This document shows, piece by piece, positions 12,601-25,000 of a DNA stretch of 64,000 nucleotides. Below the pieces are notes generated by a model that saw only the letters and a program-made list of their open reading frames with translations, was not told the origin of the DNA and made no database searches. The stretch is from Vitellaria paradoxa (Eukaryota; Streptophyta; Magnoliopsida; Ericales; Sapotaceae). The stretch spans positions 49,365,812 through 49,429,811 of the forward strand of contig CM034239.1 in NCBI GenBank assembly GCA_019916065.1. The letters are read 5' to 3'. Each line of letters begins with the position of its first letter. Within the stretch, counting starts at the first letter, position 1. The position numbers and the translations under genes were made by a program.

Positions 12601-15600
12601 ACCTCTCTCCGTGAGAGGGCCAAATTTTTTAATGGACTATTGGTGTTTAAATATGCATCCCAAGTATTGACAAGCTCTATAAATACTGTTGGCTTACAGA
12701 AAAAGCCCTCTTAGTAAAGAAGAAGAAATGCTTATAACTAGACCTTGGTTTTCCAGTTAAAAATGTAGAGATAAGCTATCTTTTCTCTTTCTGTTTCCCA
12801 TTTTTATTTTAGTTGAGTGTATGTTCACAAAAGTTAACATAGGGGATGCTATAGGGCAGTGCTTGATCAAGGGGTATGGGGGGGGTGTGGGTGAATTGTC
12901 AATCCTGTGGGCCCCGCCATAATCCCATTTTGGGCTGAAATACAATACCACCCCCATATGGTCCATATCTTTGTATTGTTTCCCACCAAGATTCAAACTC
13001 CAAAATTATCTTCTATCAGATATCACGTCAAATCACATTTCTTATTTTACTTTATATCCCACCAGCCGAACAACAAAAAAAATAATCTCATTCAAAAGAT
13101 TAATACCACGTTATATCCAATCCCATATATTTTCTCATGATATTACTTATCACATCATCCAATCCCTCCAATCAAATGTAGTCAAGAAGCACACACAAGT
13201 TAATCCACAAAGAGTATAAAAACCATCAAAATACATCCTATATCAGACTAGCTCTAGACTTAACACAAGAAAAATAATGCCAACATGCTCATTTGGAGAG
13301 AGATTACCATCAAAACATTGGGCAGGATATTATTTCTATCTTGGTACTTCATAATCCCAAGTCCCATTCTTCTCAGTCATAGCATATTTCTAAATCGAAT
13401 AAAAAATTGCATTTGTCAAAGGTCCCACCCCCACCTTCCAACCTTTACCCAGATATTTACATTATTCAATAAATTTCAGTGAAAATACAAGCTTATGTTG
13501 TAATTATACAAATTTAATTATAAAAAATTTTCTAATTATAGAAGCCATTCCTTGAATCCAAAAAGATCTTGCATAATTGCCACACAAAAAAAAGGGGACG
13601 CCTTTTTCCATTTCACTTTCATAAATATAAGGCACGAATAAAAATCACAATTCATCTCCACTCAACAAATCTTTAGTGCCAAACTAATTGAGATTGACTA
13701 CATGAATCCTTCTCCTCCACTCATTTTTGTCATAGGTTATGTTTTCTGTAAGGGTATATGGGATAAAGTACTCCCTTACAATTTCTATCCATATAATATG
13801 TCTACCTTTTGTCCTCTTTCCCCCTCTACTTGAATCAACTTACTCTTTCATATTGATGCATCGCAAGTCTACATTAGACATGACCAAACTATTTTAAACG
13901 ACCTTCTCTCAACTTCTCTTCTATTAGTGTCACCTCAACTTTCTTTCAAATATATTAATTTTTTATCCTATCTTCGCATCCTCATCTCCGCTACACTTAG
14001 CTTATGAGAGTGTTGCTACTTAATGGCCAACACTATGTACTATAAAAAATATTTAGTCTTATAATCATCCTATAAAGTTTTCTTTTTAGCTGAATAGGTA
14101 TTTTCCGATTACATAAAACAAAAGAAAGAAAGAAAGACCACATGTTCCAAGAAATATTATAGAAGATCTGCCAAATCTTACCTCCTTGGAGTAACTGATC
14201 TTGAACGTGAAGGCACAGGCCTTCCAATAGGAAAGCGGCTATGTCTATGACTAAAAGATCTTCTACGTGGGCTTTGAGCTCGTCTAGGAGGGGACCTGTA
14301 AGCAAACATTGTAATCAAAAGAAACCAACTAGAAAAATGTCTATATGATGCAAAGTAACCTTTTACTTGATCAGTAACGCACAATTGGACAATATTCAAG
14401 TATGTAGTAATTAGTATAATTTGCTGAAACTATAAATGGATACATCATACAGGATACCCATCAGAACTAAAGAGTATAAATCAATATGTTTCGAAACTGA
14501 CACTTTATGTTTCATTTAATTTTAGGTTATATTTGGAAGGTGAATTTATGGAAGGAAACGAAAAGTGAAGGAAAACAATAGGAATGTAAAATGAAGTGAA
14601 AAGATCAATTTTATTTTATTTTTTGATTGAATAAGAAAAATGAGACTAAAATAAATAAATATTTATTAAAAATTTTTAATTTTTACTTGGTTAAGCATAC
14701 AAAAATTTCACAATTTAGGAATTTTACTTTCCTTCAATTTTTTTTTCCTCCACAAATCCATATTCCAAACATGACATTACAGAACTGACAAATTTTTATT
14801 GATACACAAGAATGTCAGATTAATTTAACACACTTCCCCTGCCCCCCCCCCAACACACACGCGCACACACACACACAAAAAGGCAACAAGAACAACAATA
14901 ATTAATTAATAGTCAGAATTACCGGCCCCTTAATGGAATATGTGAGCGCCTACGGACAGGACTACCACGAATCCTCCATGGAGAGATCCTACTGAAAAGC
15001 TAATCAGTCCAAAAGCAACCAAAACCAATAATGCCACAAAAAATAGTAGTCTTGTTACTTGCAAACCTTGAAGGTGATCTGTTCCTTCTTGGCGGAGAGG
15101 AAGGTGAATGACTTCTTCCCGGAGAAGCAGGCCTCCTCCTAGGAGGTGTTCCAACATGGCGGTGAGGAGATTCTCCTTGACGACGGATAGGAAAGCCCAC
15201 ACGTCGACGTGGAGGAGAGTCTAGTTCCCGTCTAAGAGATCTCCTTCGCAAGGGGGAATGAGGCTTGCGGCGTGGAGAAGCTGATATTATGAAATCAAAA
15301 ACATATTACTACTAGCAACATATGACAAAATATGACATATCTAATCTTGCCATGCCAATATAACTACGCTAACAAGCATACTTTCTCTCAGTCGCTTTGG
15401 TCCATCCTTCTCAACATCAGCACCAATATTATCAACCCTTGGAGTATCTCTCTTTGATGCAGTACCAACCACCTTTGGTAGTGGCAATAGTTTCTCACGC
15501 TCAGGTAATGTGAACTTTGCTCGAACAACATTCCCATCAATTTGGCCCTGCATTAAAAAGTTTAAGGACATAAATTAACAAAAAGATAAAAATATGCCAC

Positions 15601-18600
15601 AATTACAGAAAGTTCCAGAAATTTCATATCTTAATCAAACCATACACCATCCATGTATGCTTGGGCTTTTTGCGCATCAGCTCTTGTCTTGAACTCAACA
15701 TATCCATATCCTCTTGAAAGGCTAACCTGCAAGCATGCAACAATCCCAAATTAATGTTCCAAAAGAAATCTTATTTCTGCACCATGATATGCCATGTAGT
15801 TAAAAGAACTTACAATATGATCAATTACAAGCCGTACATTTACAACTTCTCCAAAATTACCTGCCCAGAATGAAGAAGCAGAATAAATCCAAAAAGGAGC
15901 CACTTAAAGCTTAAACACGAGTTGTTAGCTCAAATCCTGGCAGGTACATGTGAGCTTGTTTGTCATGCACTTGATAACATAATGCCGGTAGTCATTTATA
16001 ATGGCAAGTTTTACCTAGACAATGGAAACTTCACATTGGCAATCTAACAACTGTAACCAAACTGAATAAAATGGTAGTTTTTACAACTTCCAATTTCTGG
16101 ATAACACCACTATAAATTAGTCAACCTGAACCATTTGTCAGTAGAACAAACAAAATTATCCCTCAGTGTAACTGCTATCAATGCCAATACATGGTACAAC
16201 ATATTTCACTGAGTCAGCATGAAATCACCATCCCCTTAAATACTGCACCACGTTTCAAGCACCCCCATGGTTGATGAAGATGCAAAACAACTATGACAAT
16301 AATGGCATCCTGTAAACTGGGGCTAAATTTAGGAAGGACTGACCCACAAAAGGACATACAGCCCTGGATAACAGTCGTTTGAAGCCTTCTACTGTCACAA
16401 AATAAGCCACAGGAGAATACAAAATAGGATTTGTAGTTTGCATCATTATCTTATAATGTGTTATGGTACATAATTAAAATGCCCTTTTTATCTCCACTAT
16501 GTATAAATGGTAGAGCTGCCACTAATCAATCACGTCACAGGTGTACCCATACATACAAAAAGACATTTAAAAAAAAAAACACACACACAAAGCACAAACA
16601 CTTCAATAGGTGTTGTATCTGTATCTGACATGTATCAATTGCACATACTCATCAAACAAACTGGCACACAAGTCTGAAATTCTGCATGGCATATCCAGTC
16701 ATTTGCTCATTTTTTTTATTCACATATGATTAAAACCACCCAAGATTTGAGTAGTTGAAATCCTTAAAATTGTATATTTCTTATTAGTTATGTTATACAT
16801 ATTGAGTTATGTATTGCATTAGTAAACTAGTCTTCTTGTATAGGTTATATTCACGCATATAACTAATAAAAATTATATTTTTTTACATATCCCCAGTGTG
16901 TTTCTATTATCATTTTCAAAGTCATCATACCCATATTCGTGTTGCTTAGATTAAGCATATAATATAATTATGTATTGCATTAGTAAATTAGTCTTCTTGT
17001 ATAGGTTGTATTCGCATGCATAACTAATAAAAATTATATTTTTTTATGTATCCCCAATGTGTTGGTATTCTCATTTTTTCAAAGTCGTCATACCCGTATT
17101 CGTGTTGCTTAGATTAAGCATAAAAAACATGTCTTCAATCCACTCAAAGAATTCAGTATCAATCCATGTTCACACTCCCTGTCAATCAACAAAACAGAGA
17201 GAATGAAAATTGATACACGAAAACATCGATGGCTAAGGACAAATATTTCCGGTGAAAGCATACTTGGAAAATAAATTTGTCTCACAAACAAATGCAAATA
17301 ATTAATCACAAGTAAATATCAACACTGTCATAATTTTTAGGTATAGATATTTTATGAAACATTATTAACACTAATAGGATCACAATTCAGAAGCCATAAT
17401 AAAGGGGGAAAGGGGAGCTAAAGAACATACTGAATATTTCTTTCAGATGGGCTTCATTCACATTCCTGCTGAGCTGCTCAACGTGAAGAACAAGCGACTC
17501 GAGAATAGGAGAAGTTTTCCTGAAACCAAAGTCAAATATTAGCTTAACCAATAAAACTCATAGGCACTAAGGAAAATATTTGATGGCATATGTTTTAGAA
17601 TGTTTTTGGAACATAACAGCACGGGACGTTAACTACAGCAGAAAGACTACAAGAATAAATGTCAATTCATTATAAACATAACATCACTGAATAAAATGTT
17701 TATTCTAGCAGATGTGGAATCTATATACCCCATCATAAGTCAAAAACTAAATCACTCAGGATTCAATTTAATCAAATTTAAATCCCAGGGGGAGTTCAGG
17801 TCAAGACAGGCTTACTCAGTAGAATAAATTTTGAATAAAAGTTTTTAAAGCAAAGAAGTTCAGATAAAATGCAGCTCAAGGCCAAGTGAGCGGATTAGTT
17901 CCCCAGTTTTACGAATGTAATTTCATTGTACAGAGGGAAAGAAAAAAAAAAAAAAGCCTACACTCTTCTCCTTTTTTTTTTTAATAATTAAAGCTGCAGT
18001 TTTTTAACATTTTAATGTTTGGTAAATTAAAAAGAATGATTGATAAGCAGAACAAAGATTGAAAATTTTTTGAGCACATATTTCCAACATCACATAATGA
18101 AAATTTTGAAATCATTTGTAGCCCCTAATTTCTAGAATTAAACCTACATCAGATACTTGGTTTTAAACATAGCATAACCTTGGCGGTGGAAAAGTCTTCT
18201 TAGATTGTGGTGGTGGTGATCGACCTCGCCTAGCTCCTTCGGCAGGACTGTAGACAAACAACTTCAATTTCAAAACACATTAAAATTGTATTGCAAGTTC
18301 AACTCAAATTAAAGAAAACAATGGAAGAAATAGAGAAAAAAAAAAAGGGAAGGGAAATCTGTACAAAATACCATTTGACACACCACAAAGTAGTCGGTAC
18401 ACTTTCCCTCAACTTGGAAGTTGAAAATAGTAAAAAAATCTATATCTATACTATAATACTAAGACAATGTATTTTCTCTCTCCTTTTCCCCTTCACTCCA
18501 ATCCTAGGTGGCATGCCTCTTTGACCTCCATTCCACTTTTCCGTTTGAATTTTGAATTATTTTTTAAGTTCCTTCCTTCCCTCTTCTTCTCTTCTCTTTT

Positions 18601-20252
18601 CTAATTCATAAAACCTTTGTTTCTTTCTCCCACATCGCAAAAAGATTACAAATTTACTTTTTCTTTGGCCTATAAAAGCATTAGAGTTGTGGCACATGAT
18701 CTTAATAAATGTAAATCAATTCATAGATTCTGAAAAGGGACCCACTTTATTGGGTTCCAAAAAGGGGATTCACTTGCTTATAAATTTCATATGATTGAAT
18801 TGCGGAGTTCCAAAAGAGGACCCACTTGCTTATAAATTCATTTTAGTAGTAAAATTTAGATATTTCAAATACATTAGTAATTAAATTAAAAATACAAATA
18901 AAAATGAAATTAAATTAAAAAAAATTGAAAAACCTTAAATAATAATTAAATTATTTCTCTCATAACAACTCTTAAAATTTTTAAAATTTAAAAGTACAAA
19001 AAAATAATGAATATTAATTAGATTTGGGAATAGTTATTTTTCTAAATTTTAATTTTAAATTTAAATTATATTTGTCTTCTTTTATAAAGCACATATGATT
19101 AATAAAAATATTTTTCATTTGAGTTATTTTTATAAAACCAATTAAAAATTAATTATCAAATCTTATGTCGTACACTCTATATTCATCATTCTATTTTTTT
19201 TTTTTTAACAAATCATTGAATAAAATTAGTCTCAGGAGAGTGATTTTTTTTTTAATTTAAATTTAAATTGGTAAGGTTGACTATATTTTTTTTTATAAAG
19301 TACAACATCTATTAATAATAATATTTTTAATTTAAGGAAATTTTACAAAATTAATTAAAATTTATTACTAAATCTTGTGTGGCACTCATCATATTCACTA
19401 TTTTATTTTTTATTTTTACAAATCTTTGAATCAAGTACAATTTTTTTACTTTTTTATACCTTTTATTTTTATTCACAAAAACTTTATTTCCTTTTCTCCC
19501 ACATATCTATAAAACCACTAGAGCAATCTTATTTTTTAGGATTGGATCGGATAGGATCGAGATTTGATAAAATATAAATTTTTAGTATTTAAATGTAAAC
19601 CCGACTATGATCAACTCTATGGACTCACTAACATTCACACAAATAAAAAATATAAATATAAAATAGTAACTCTTAACTAAATTATGCAATTTTGTCAAAA
19701 TATTTTGTAATATATTTAAAAATTATGCTCCGTCCGTGAAAAATTATTATTCAATTCTGTATATCGCATGGGTCAATGCTAGTATGAATGGCAAATTTAA
19801 ATAAACAAAAAAACAAAACCAAACAAAACAAAACAAAAAAGAAGACTGTTGATTTTGCCACCCAAAAATTTAGAAACCACTCACTCAAATAAGCCAAATA
19901 GTCATGCTTACAAGCTCAAAGCTTCTCAGAATTTTTCCAAAACCCCAACATTGTTTTCCTCACATTTCCCAATATGCTTCAGGCCACCAAGAACAAGATA
20001 GCAAATTGAAAAAAACCAATACTTAAATATGCGCCATGATGTATGTAAACGAGGAAAGAACCTTTTTCTCCGGGCAGGAGGGCTTCGGCTACGGGAACTG
20101 ACGCTGCGAGAGAGAGAAGAAGAAGAAGATAAAGATCTGGACCTGGACGGCGATCGGGAGCGGGAGTCAGAGCCAGTGTAGGATCGAGAACGAGACGAAC
20201 GTGAATCAGAACCTGACGAGGTAGCCGGACGAACACGGCCTGGTTTTGCCAT
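6655..20252 (-). CDS. SR45: Serine/arginine-rich splicing factor SR45 (RNPS1-like), complete
   Basis: Twelve CDS exons: 20062-20252, 18179-18247, 17431-17519, 15814-15860, 15646-15726, 15382-15547, 15067-15280, 14923-14991, 14182-14295, 7955-8021, 7836-7873 and 6655-6721. They sum to 1212 nt, or 403 residues plus TGA; Arabidopsis SR45 has 414. The order is an N-terminal RS region (about 1-90), one RRM (about 95-175; RNP2 LVLHVE at 96-101, RNP1 RGYGYVEF at 137-144), then a long Arg/Ser/Pro-rich second RS region with PPRRR and SPRR repeats ending in a Ser run and PPRKP. SR45 is nuclear, acts in splice-site choice and is linked to the exon-junction (ASAP) complex. The ATG at 20252 matches the family MAKP start; an in-frame GTG at 20270 was not used. 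The exon 10/11 junction is ambiguous (see findings). Intron 9 is 6.2 kb. Confidence 0.94.
8998..9993. mobile_element. AT-rich TIR element (family 1), SR45 intron 9
   Basis: The ends read GGACCGTTTAGTAAGGC on the left and, reverse-complemented, GCCCTTGTTTGATAACG on the right. About 900 bp of nearly pure A/T lies between, built from repeats of ATTTAATAAAATATATTT. Two other loci have the same layout: 27876-28908, and the paralogous pair 31610-32183 / 53578-54306. No coding capacity. The superfamily is not assigned because no clear target-site duplication was found. Confidence 0.6.
10051..10076. repeat. (CA)n microsatellite
   Basis: About 12 uninterrupted CA units follow the intron element at 8998-9993. 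It is a simple repeat with no associated gene signal. Confidence 0.9.
11165..11702. repeat. Tandem duplication of about 270 bp, two copies
   Basis: The block with TTTTTTGTCAATAAATG, GGCGAGGATTGGTGACCC, GAGACAAAAGG and TTTTACATCTAT occurs at about 11165-11431 and again at about 11431-11702, diverged by scattered substitutions. Its G/C-rich part is full of GACCC/GGGTC words. It lies in SR45 intron 9 and is non-coding. Confidence 0.7.
11722..12515. mobile_element. TIR element with GGGATGGGCAT/ATGGCCATCCC ends, about 0.8 kb
   Basis: The left end is AGGGATGGGCATGGGGCGGG. The right end, reverse-complemented, is AGGGATGGCCATCTCGGCC. Blocks resembling CCCTACCCGATCC sit near both ends and the middle is AT-rich. 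It is non-coding; open frames across the ends are products of the inverted G/C-rich words. Located in SR45 intron 9. Confidence 0.6.
16809..17128. repeat. Tandem duplication, period 160 bp, SR45 intron 3
   Basis: The word TATGTATTGCATTAGTAAA starts at 16809 and again at 16969. The following sequence (CTTCTTGTATAGGTT, ACTAATAAAAATTATATTTT, GTTGCTTAGATTAAGCAT) repeats with the same 160-bp spacing. Two diverged copies, intronic and non-coding. Confidence 0.8.
18439..19782 (+). mobile_element. Non-autonomous Helitron in SR45 intron 1
   Basis: The element starts TCTATATCTATACTATAATA directly after a host A and ends GGGTCAATGCTAG directly before a host T. This fits the Helitron rules: 5' TC, 3' CTRR, insertion between A and T, no target-site duplication. 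A short GCAT/ATGC stem flanks the GGGTCA near the 3' end. No Rep or helicase coding is seen in 1344 bp. The segmental duplication breakpoint (about 19650) falls inside it, and its 3' part reappears in unit B (about 40130-40237 and 42384-42427). Confidence 0.75.
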
Positions 20253-20400
20253 GGTTGCTTCACACTGCACGGAGAGAAATGAAACCCTCGACTAAACACC
20301 AACGAGAAAGAGAGAGAGCGCGCGCGCCCATACAAGGTCAAACCTAAACAACTCTTCATAAGTATTTTACCTTTTTTTATTTTCTATTTTTCTTCCTCTT
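20253..20400 (-). promoter_or_regulatory. SR45 5' UTR / proximal promoter (unit A)
   Basis: Sequence directly upstream of the SR45 ATG contains, on the coding strand, a CT/CGCG-rich tract (plus-strand GAGAGAGAGCGCGCGCGCCC at about 20310). The same tract is kept in shortened form in unit B (about 43177-43195). No clear TATA box was identified; the start site is not determined. Confidence 0.4.
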
Positions 20401-20469
20401 TTCTTTTTCTTAAACCCTTTTATTCACACTAAACCCGTTTGGTGCACTTTTAACTTCCTCTCACTTTTA

Positions 20470-21028
20470 GAGTACATTTATAATGATAAAAAATAAGATA
20501 AAATATGATTTAAAAAAATTTATATTTGATACACATATGTCAAATTATATTTTTTGAAGATGAACAGTAGAATTCTTATTTCGTTTAATTGGATTTCATT
20601 TTGTACAAATTCAAAATTTTGTATTAATTATGACTTTTTTGCAAATCAGATCGAACTCGAAACGGTTTTTACAATCAGTTTGAATGGAAGTTGGTTGTGC
20701 GAATCCGTCGAAACAATTTTCACAATTCGTTAGAATGGTTTCCACGATCCCAGAAAAATTAGTCATAATCGGTATCATTCGATTGTTTTGGAGTCCGTCA
20801 TGAAAATGGTCAAAAAAATTTTTACTATTTGATTAATCGAATTCTAATTATCGATTTTTTTTTAAAAAATGTATTAAATTTTTTTCGAACTTCCAGAAAG
20901 TAAAAATGCATAAAAATGTAATAAAGATTCGAGAAAGTAAAAATGTGTAAAAAATGTAATGAAGATTTTCAGAGATCTTTAAAGGTTTTCAAAGATTTTC
21001 ACTAAAGTTTGGTGCACCATACAGGTCC
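20470..21028. mobile_element. Tourist/PIF-like TIR element, 559 bp, unit A only
   Basis: Flanked by TTA at 20467-20469 and 21029-21031. The matching place in unit B (about 43330) reads straight through ACTTTTAATTTTCTC with one TTA, a clean empty site. A related element is at 61978-62473, sharing GAACAGTA/GATAAACAGTAGGATTC, AATTATGACTT, ACTATTTGATTAAT and the end block. The ends are diverged; the second copy gives the better TIR. It inserted between SR45 and NAL1 after the duplication. Confidence 0.75.
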
Positions 21029-22070
21029 TTAATTTTCTCAAAAATTTTTAATTTTTTTAATCTTTTTAAATTTTATAAAATTTTACCAAATGCTTAAATT
21101 TTTAAAAAAATAACACGTGATAATGACATAATAAAAATTATAAAAAAAATTTTTACACTCCAAACGTAACTAAAAAAAGTTATTTTATACTTTTTGTTAG
21201 AATAGAAAATGTTTAACAAATTTTATTTTTCAAAGAACGCGCATGGAAAAAGAAATAAAATATTGATTTATGTTTTTTTTCAAATTATTCTTTTGACAAT
21301 AACTTAGTAAAAACTCGTTGAAAATTTCAACTTATATTTATGATATGTTTGATTGGATATTAGTGTCAAAAATTAGAATGAGAACTCTTAAACAAAATAT
21401 TTTCATATTTTGTTGATTTTAATTAAAGGACTTGAATTAAGAAATTCTTATATTTGCATAATTATAATTTTCTGAGTACAATGTAGTACTTAAAAAATTT
21501 TCAAATGAATAAGCTCTTTTCAAAGTCTGAGTTGACAAATTTGTAAATTCAAAACAACATCTGGTCAAATTCTTAAATTAGAAAAAAATTCACTTTTTAT
21601 CAGGTTTTTGAAAGGTATGCGTAGTATTATAACGATTACAATACATTAAACTTTTGAAATCGTGAGATGATTTTTTTTTTCATAAATATAATGATTATAT
21701 ATATAATTATTTTAAAAAAATTATATAAAAATGTAATTATATCACATTCAATTAGAATAAATGCCTTATTAAAATTAAACGAGCATTTTTTTCGTTGAAT
21801 AGATTAAGAACGTAAACATCCAAGGAAAAAAAAGGGAGGTAGGCTTACCATATATCAAAGATTTACTAGCCATATAGATCAGAACTCATGGCCAAATTTT
21901 TAGGGAAAAAAAAAGGGTTCTTTAGTCACCGCCACAACTTTAAGAGGCAACAATCGTTGGTACATAATATACATTCGAGAAAAATAGCAAGGAAGTTACA
22001 AAATCCATACACAAAATTGAAAGTTCCCTGAGCCAAAGGCTTAGCTTGATGCAACAAGTTAGAACTCATT
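21029..22070. other. Intergenic, NAL1-A 3' flank
   Basis: About 1 kb of AT-rich DNA between the TIR element and the NAL1-A stop codon. The last 250 bases are conserved with unit B and should include the NAL1-A 3' UTR. No gene or clear poly(A) signal was assigned. Confidence 0.5.
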
Positions 22071-25000
22071 TCAACTTTCACACACTTGGTGGGTGGGATC
22101 TGAACGCTTTCTCTTGGGCTCATTGTCACCCAATTGCAGTGAAACACATATATCCTCATCGGTGTCAGCTCTTAGTGCAGAGAGGTTCTCTGATGCGACC
22201 CTCACCTGTTTGTTGCTCCGGTGCAGTGGAGACGTTCCATTGAAGCTTGGAATAAACTGGTGTTCAACGCTTGGACCGATATTGATCTTGTCTTCCAAAT
22301 GGAAGTCAGTTTCAGTTGGCGATGAGTTGATATCTGGGCCGCCGCCAGCTCCATCTTCTGAAGGGATGTGCTGGATGTGAAGACCAAGAGGCTCCACTTT
22401 GTCCTTTGGAAGCATTACGTCGGGAGGTGAAGAATCCCCAACTGTTGAGCCAACTCCTGTTGCCGAAGGAGCTCTCTGCTCCTGTACAGCTACTGCAAAT
22501 AACAACGTCAACAAAATCAGAATCGGATTATAAAATCGAAGCATGAAGTACCCCCCCGGGGGGGGACACTAGTGGTTATTTCGTTGGTACGTGTACTATG
22601 GCTCCCATTGTACCCAAATTACCAAACTGCGTATATTTCTGGGGCCAGCCCCTTTTCAGAGTCCAAGAAGCAGCTGTATTTCAGCTCTTTTTAAAATGAA
22701 AAGAATAGCACTCCTATCTCCACCCTAAAGGGAAAACAAAATAGAAGCACAGTAAAGAAAAATCACACAGCAATGCTTTGGGAGTCCAAATAACACTATT
22801 CTAGCTGAAATGAATAGCCTTTCTCACAACTGATGAGGAACAATATGTTTATCTATATATTCAGGAAAAGGGAAGTAGGAAAATGGGCGATGAAAATCAG
22901 AACGTCAAAACAATACGTCTAACATTGTATTAACAGTATGTAACACTAAAGCACCATAGCGCTTGAAAAAAAAAGGGATGTTTGGGGAAATGAAGAAAAC
23001 CTTTTAGGGCTTCATTATTTGTGATGAGATCAAGTTCAAGGAGATTGAGCAAGCGACCAAGATCGACCCCACTTGTCCAATTCTCTGGAGGTTGACCAAC
23101 TTTCAACTTAAGTCGGCCCCTGTTAGCAGTTCCACCCCATATGATCCCAATTGGCCTAGGCTTCTCCCCAGTCTCACCCTTTAATATGATTAAGCTTCCA
23201 CTGTCTCCTTCAAGATCAAACGTCTGTTGGTTCTCACCCACAACAAGAAAATCTGTTAAAAAACATATCCCTTTCTCATCATTGTACTCGAGGGCATAAG
23301 CCAAAATAGTTCCACCTGTCAGGCCAGAACTTCTTCCAACCTTCATCACTTGCTTTCCAATAAGGCTATTGATTGGAGACTGCAAATCTATAATTTTCAC
23401 ATCTCCAATCTCTCCGACACCTTTCACCGAAGTAGTTACAGTGGACATGTCAAAATTGTCAGCGAAAGGGATGAATGCCCCATCTGCTCTAACAAATGTC
23501 TCTGCAAATGACATATTGTAATTGGTTTGTGAGGAATGAGGATGTAAGCAGAACATCAAAACATTTGAAACCTCATTTAGCATAAGTGCAAAAGTAGCAA
23601 GGAGAATTTACGCAGTTAAAGATCTAAAAGGTTAGATATTCCTAGCATATGACAAATTGTAATATGGGTAACTAGAAAGTTAGATATGAAGGAAAAATGA
23701 TCATGCTAAATATACATATAGCCTGGTTGATAACCAATTTATCTTTCTGTTCAGTTGGTTCAATTGTCAACAGAATGATACATAGAGGGCAGGCACTAAA
23801 ACTCTAAAAAATTACCTCCTGAAAAATACTTAAACGTCACCGACAGCAAGTCTTAAACTTGTTTCAGGATGACTTTCCTCAACAGGTCTAACTAAGCCAT
23901 GAAGACAAAGCATTCAAAGAACACAGTGTGTTTGTTTTGGGGGAAAATGGGGAGAAAGGAAAAGGGAGAAGGAAAAATGGGAAGAAGGATAGTTTGTGTT
24001 CAGTTTGGAAAGAAAATGGGAAAGAGGGGGAAAAAAAAAAAGAAAAGTTAGGGGGAAGAAAAATGGTGCATTTTATTGTTCCGTCCATTATTGGGCAGAA
24101 ATGGGAGGAAAAGAGAGTTCTTTCTGAATTGTTGGTCCCACTTTATTTTTAAATAAAGTTTAAATTATTATAGATATACATATATATATATATATATATA
24201 TTTTATTCATTCATTCATTCATTTCCTTCTAACCAACAACACAAAGGAAGGAAAATTTTCTATCATAAAAGAAAAGCAAATTCATCCTCTCCATTTTCTT
24301 TCCTTAGCCCTTTCCATCCTTCCTATCAAACATAACATGAGTCCAAGCCATCATAAAAGCTTTAACAGAAGTAAATACGTGGTAATCAGACGTATATTAG
24401 GATTACTTTACCTGGATTTATGCCAGCAAAGATGGCATACCAGAGCTCATCTGTGATAAATGAAGTAGCTCTCTCCACTGCACCAAGATAAATACCAGGT
24501 CCAAGTGTAGGTGGCAATGGATGAAACATTTTCTGATTAGGGTAATCCAAGTCAACTGCAACATGCCGGTTTGTAAGGAAACCAACTTGTCGATTGCCCG
24601 TCTGGCTCCTCACTATAGCACCCAAAGTGCCATAAGTCTCCTGACTTGCTACCTAAAATGCAATTATTAAATATGGTTTAATATATCAACAAATATTACA
24701 GATGGGAAGCACAAATAATTTCATTTAAAGAAATTACCTCGAGGAAGAAACAGAACAATAAACAATGAAAATTGGAAAGGCATTGATGTAAATAAATTTA
24801 ATGAATGCTAAAATACACAACTTTTCGGATGGGCTTTTTAAGTATGTGTTCAGTTATAATTTCGTGGCTTTTCTATGTTCTAAGACGCCAAACTTTTTTT
24901 TGTTTTTTGGATAAGTAAAAAGTACATTAAAAACTGCATCAAGGGATGCCACCCAATTACCAAAAAAACTCCCTATATGGTGTATCCATGTGTTCAATGA

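Larger units (their letters stand above)
8022..14181 (-). other. SR45 intron 9, repeat-filled
   Basis: This 6.16-kb intron separates two short RS exons. It contains an AT-rich TIR element (about 8998-9993), a (CA)n microsatellite (about 10051-10076), a tandemly duplicated G/C-rich block with GGGTC/GACCC motifs (about 11165-11702), a TIR element (about 11722-12515), an (AT)n run near 12296 and further AT-rich DNA to 14181. No gene is visible in it. Confidence 0.75.

Noticed and set aside
20253..20270. N-terminal extension of SR45 starting at 20270
   Set aside because: The codon at 20270 is GTG; the ATG at 20252 gives the family MAKP start.
22093..22380. Plus-strand ORF of 95 codons over NAL1-A exon 5, and 44419-44937 over copy B
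   Set aside because: Antisense shadows of the NAL1 last exon; they differ in length between copies while the minus frame is family-like.
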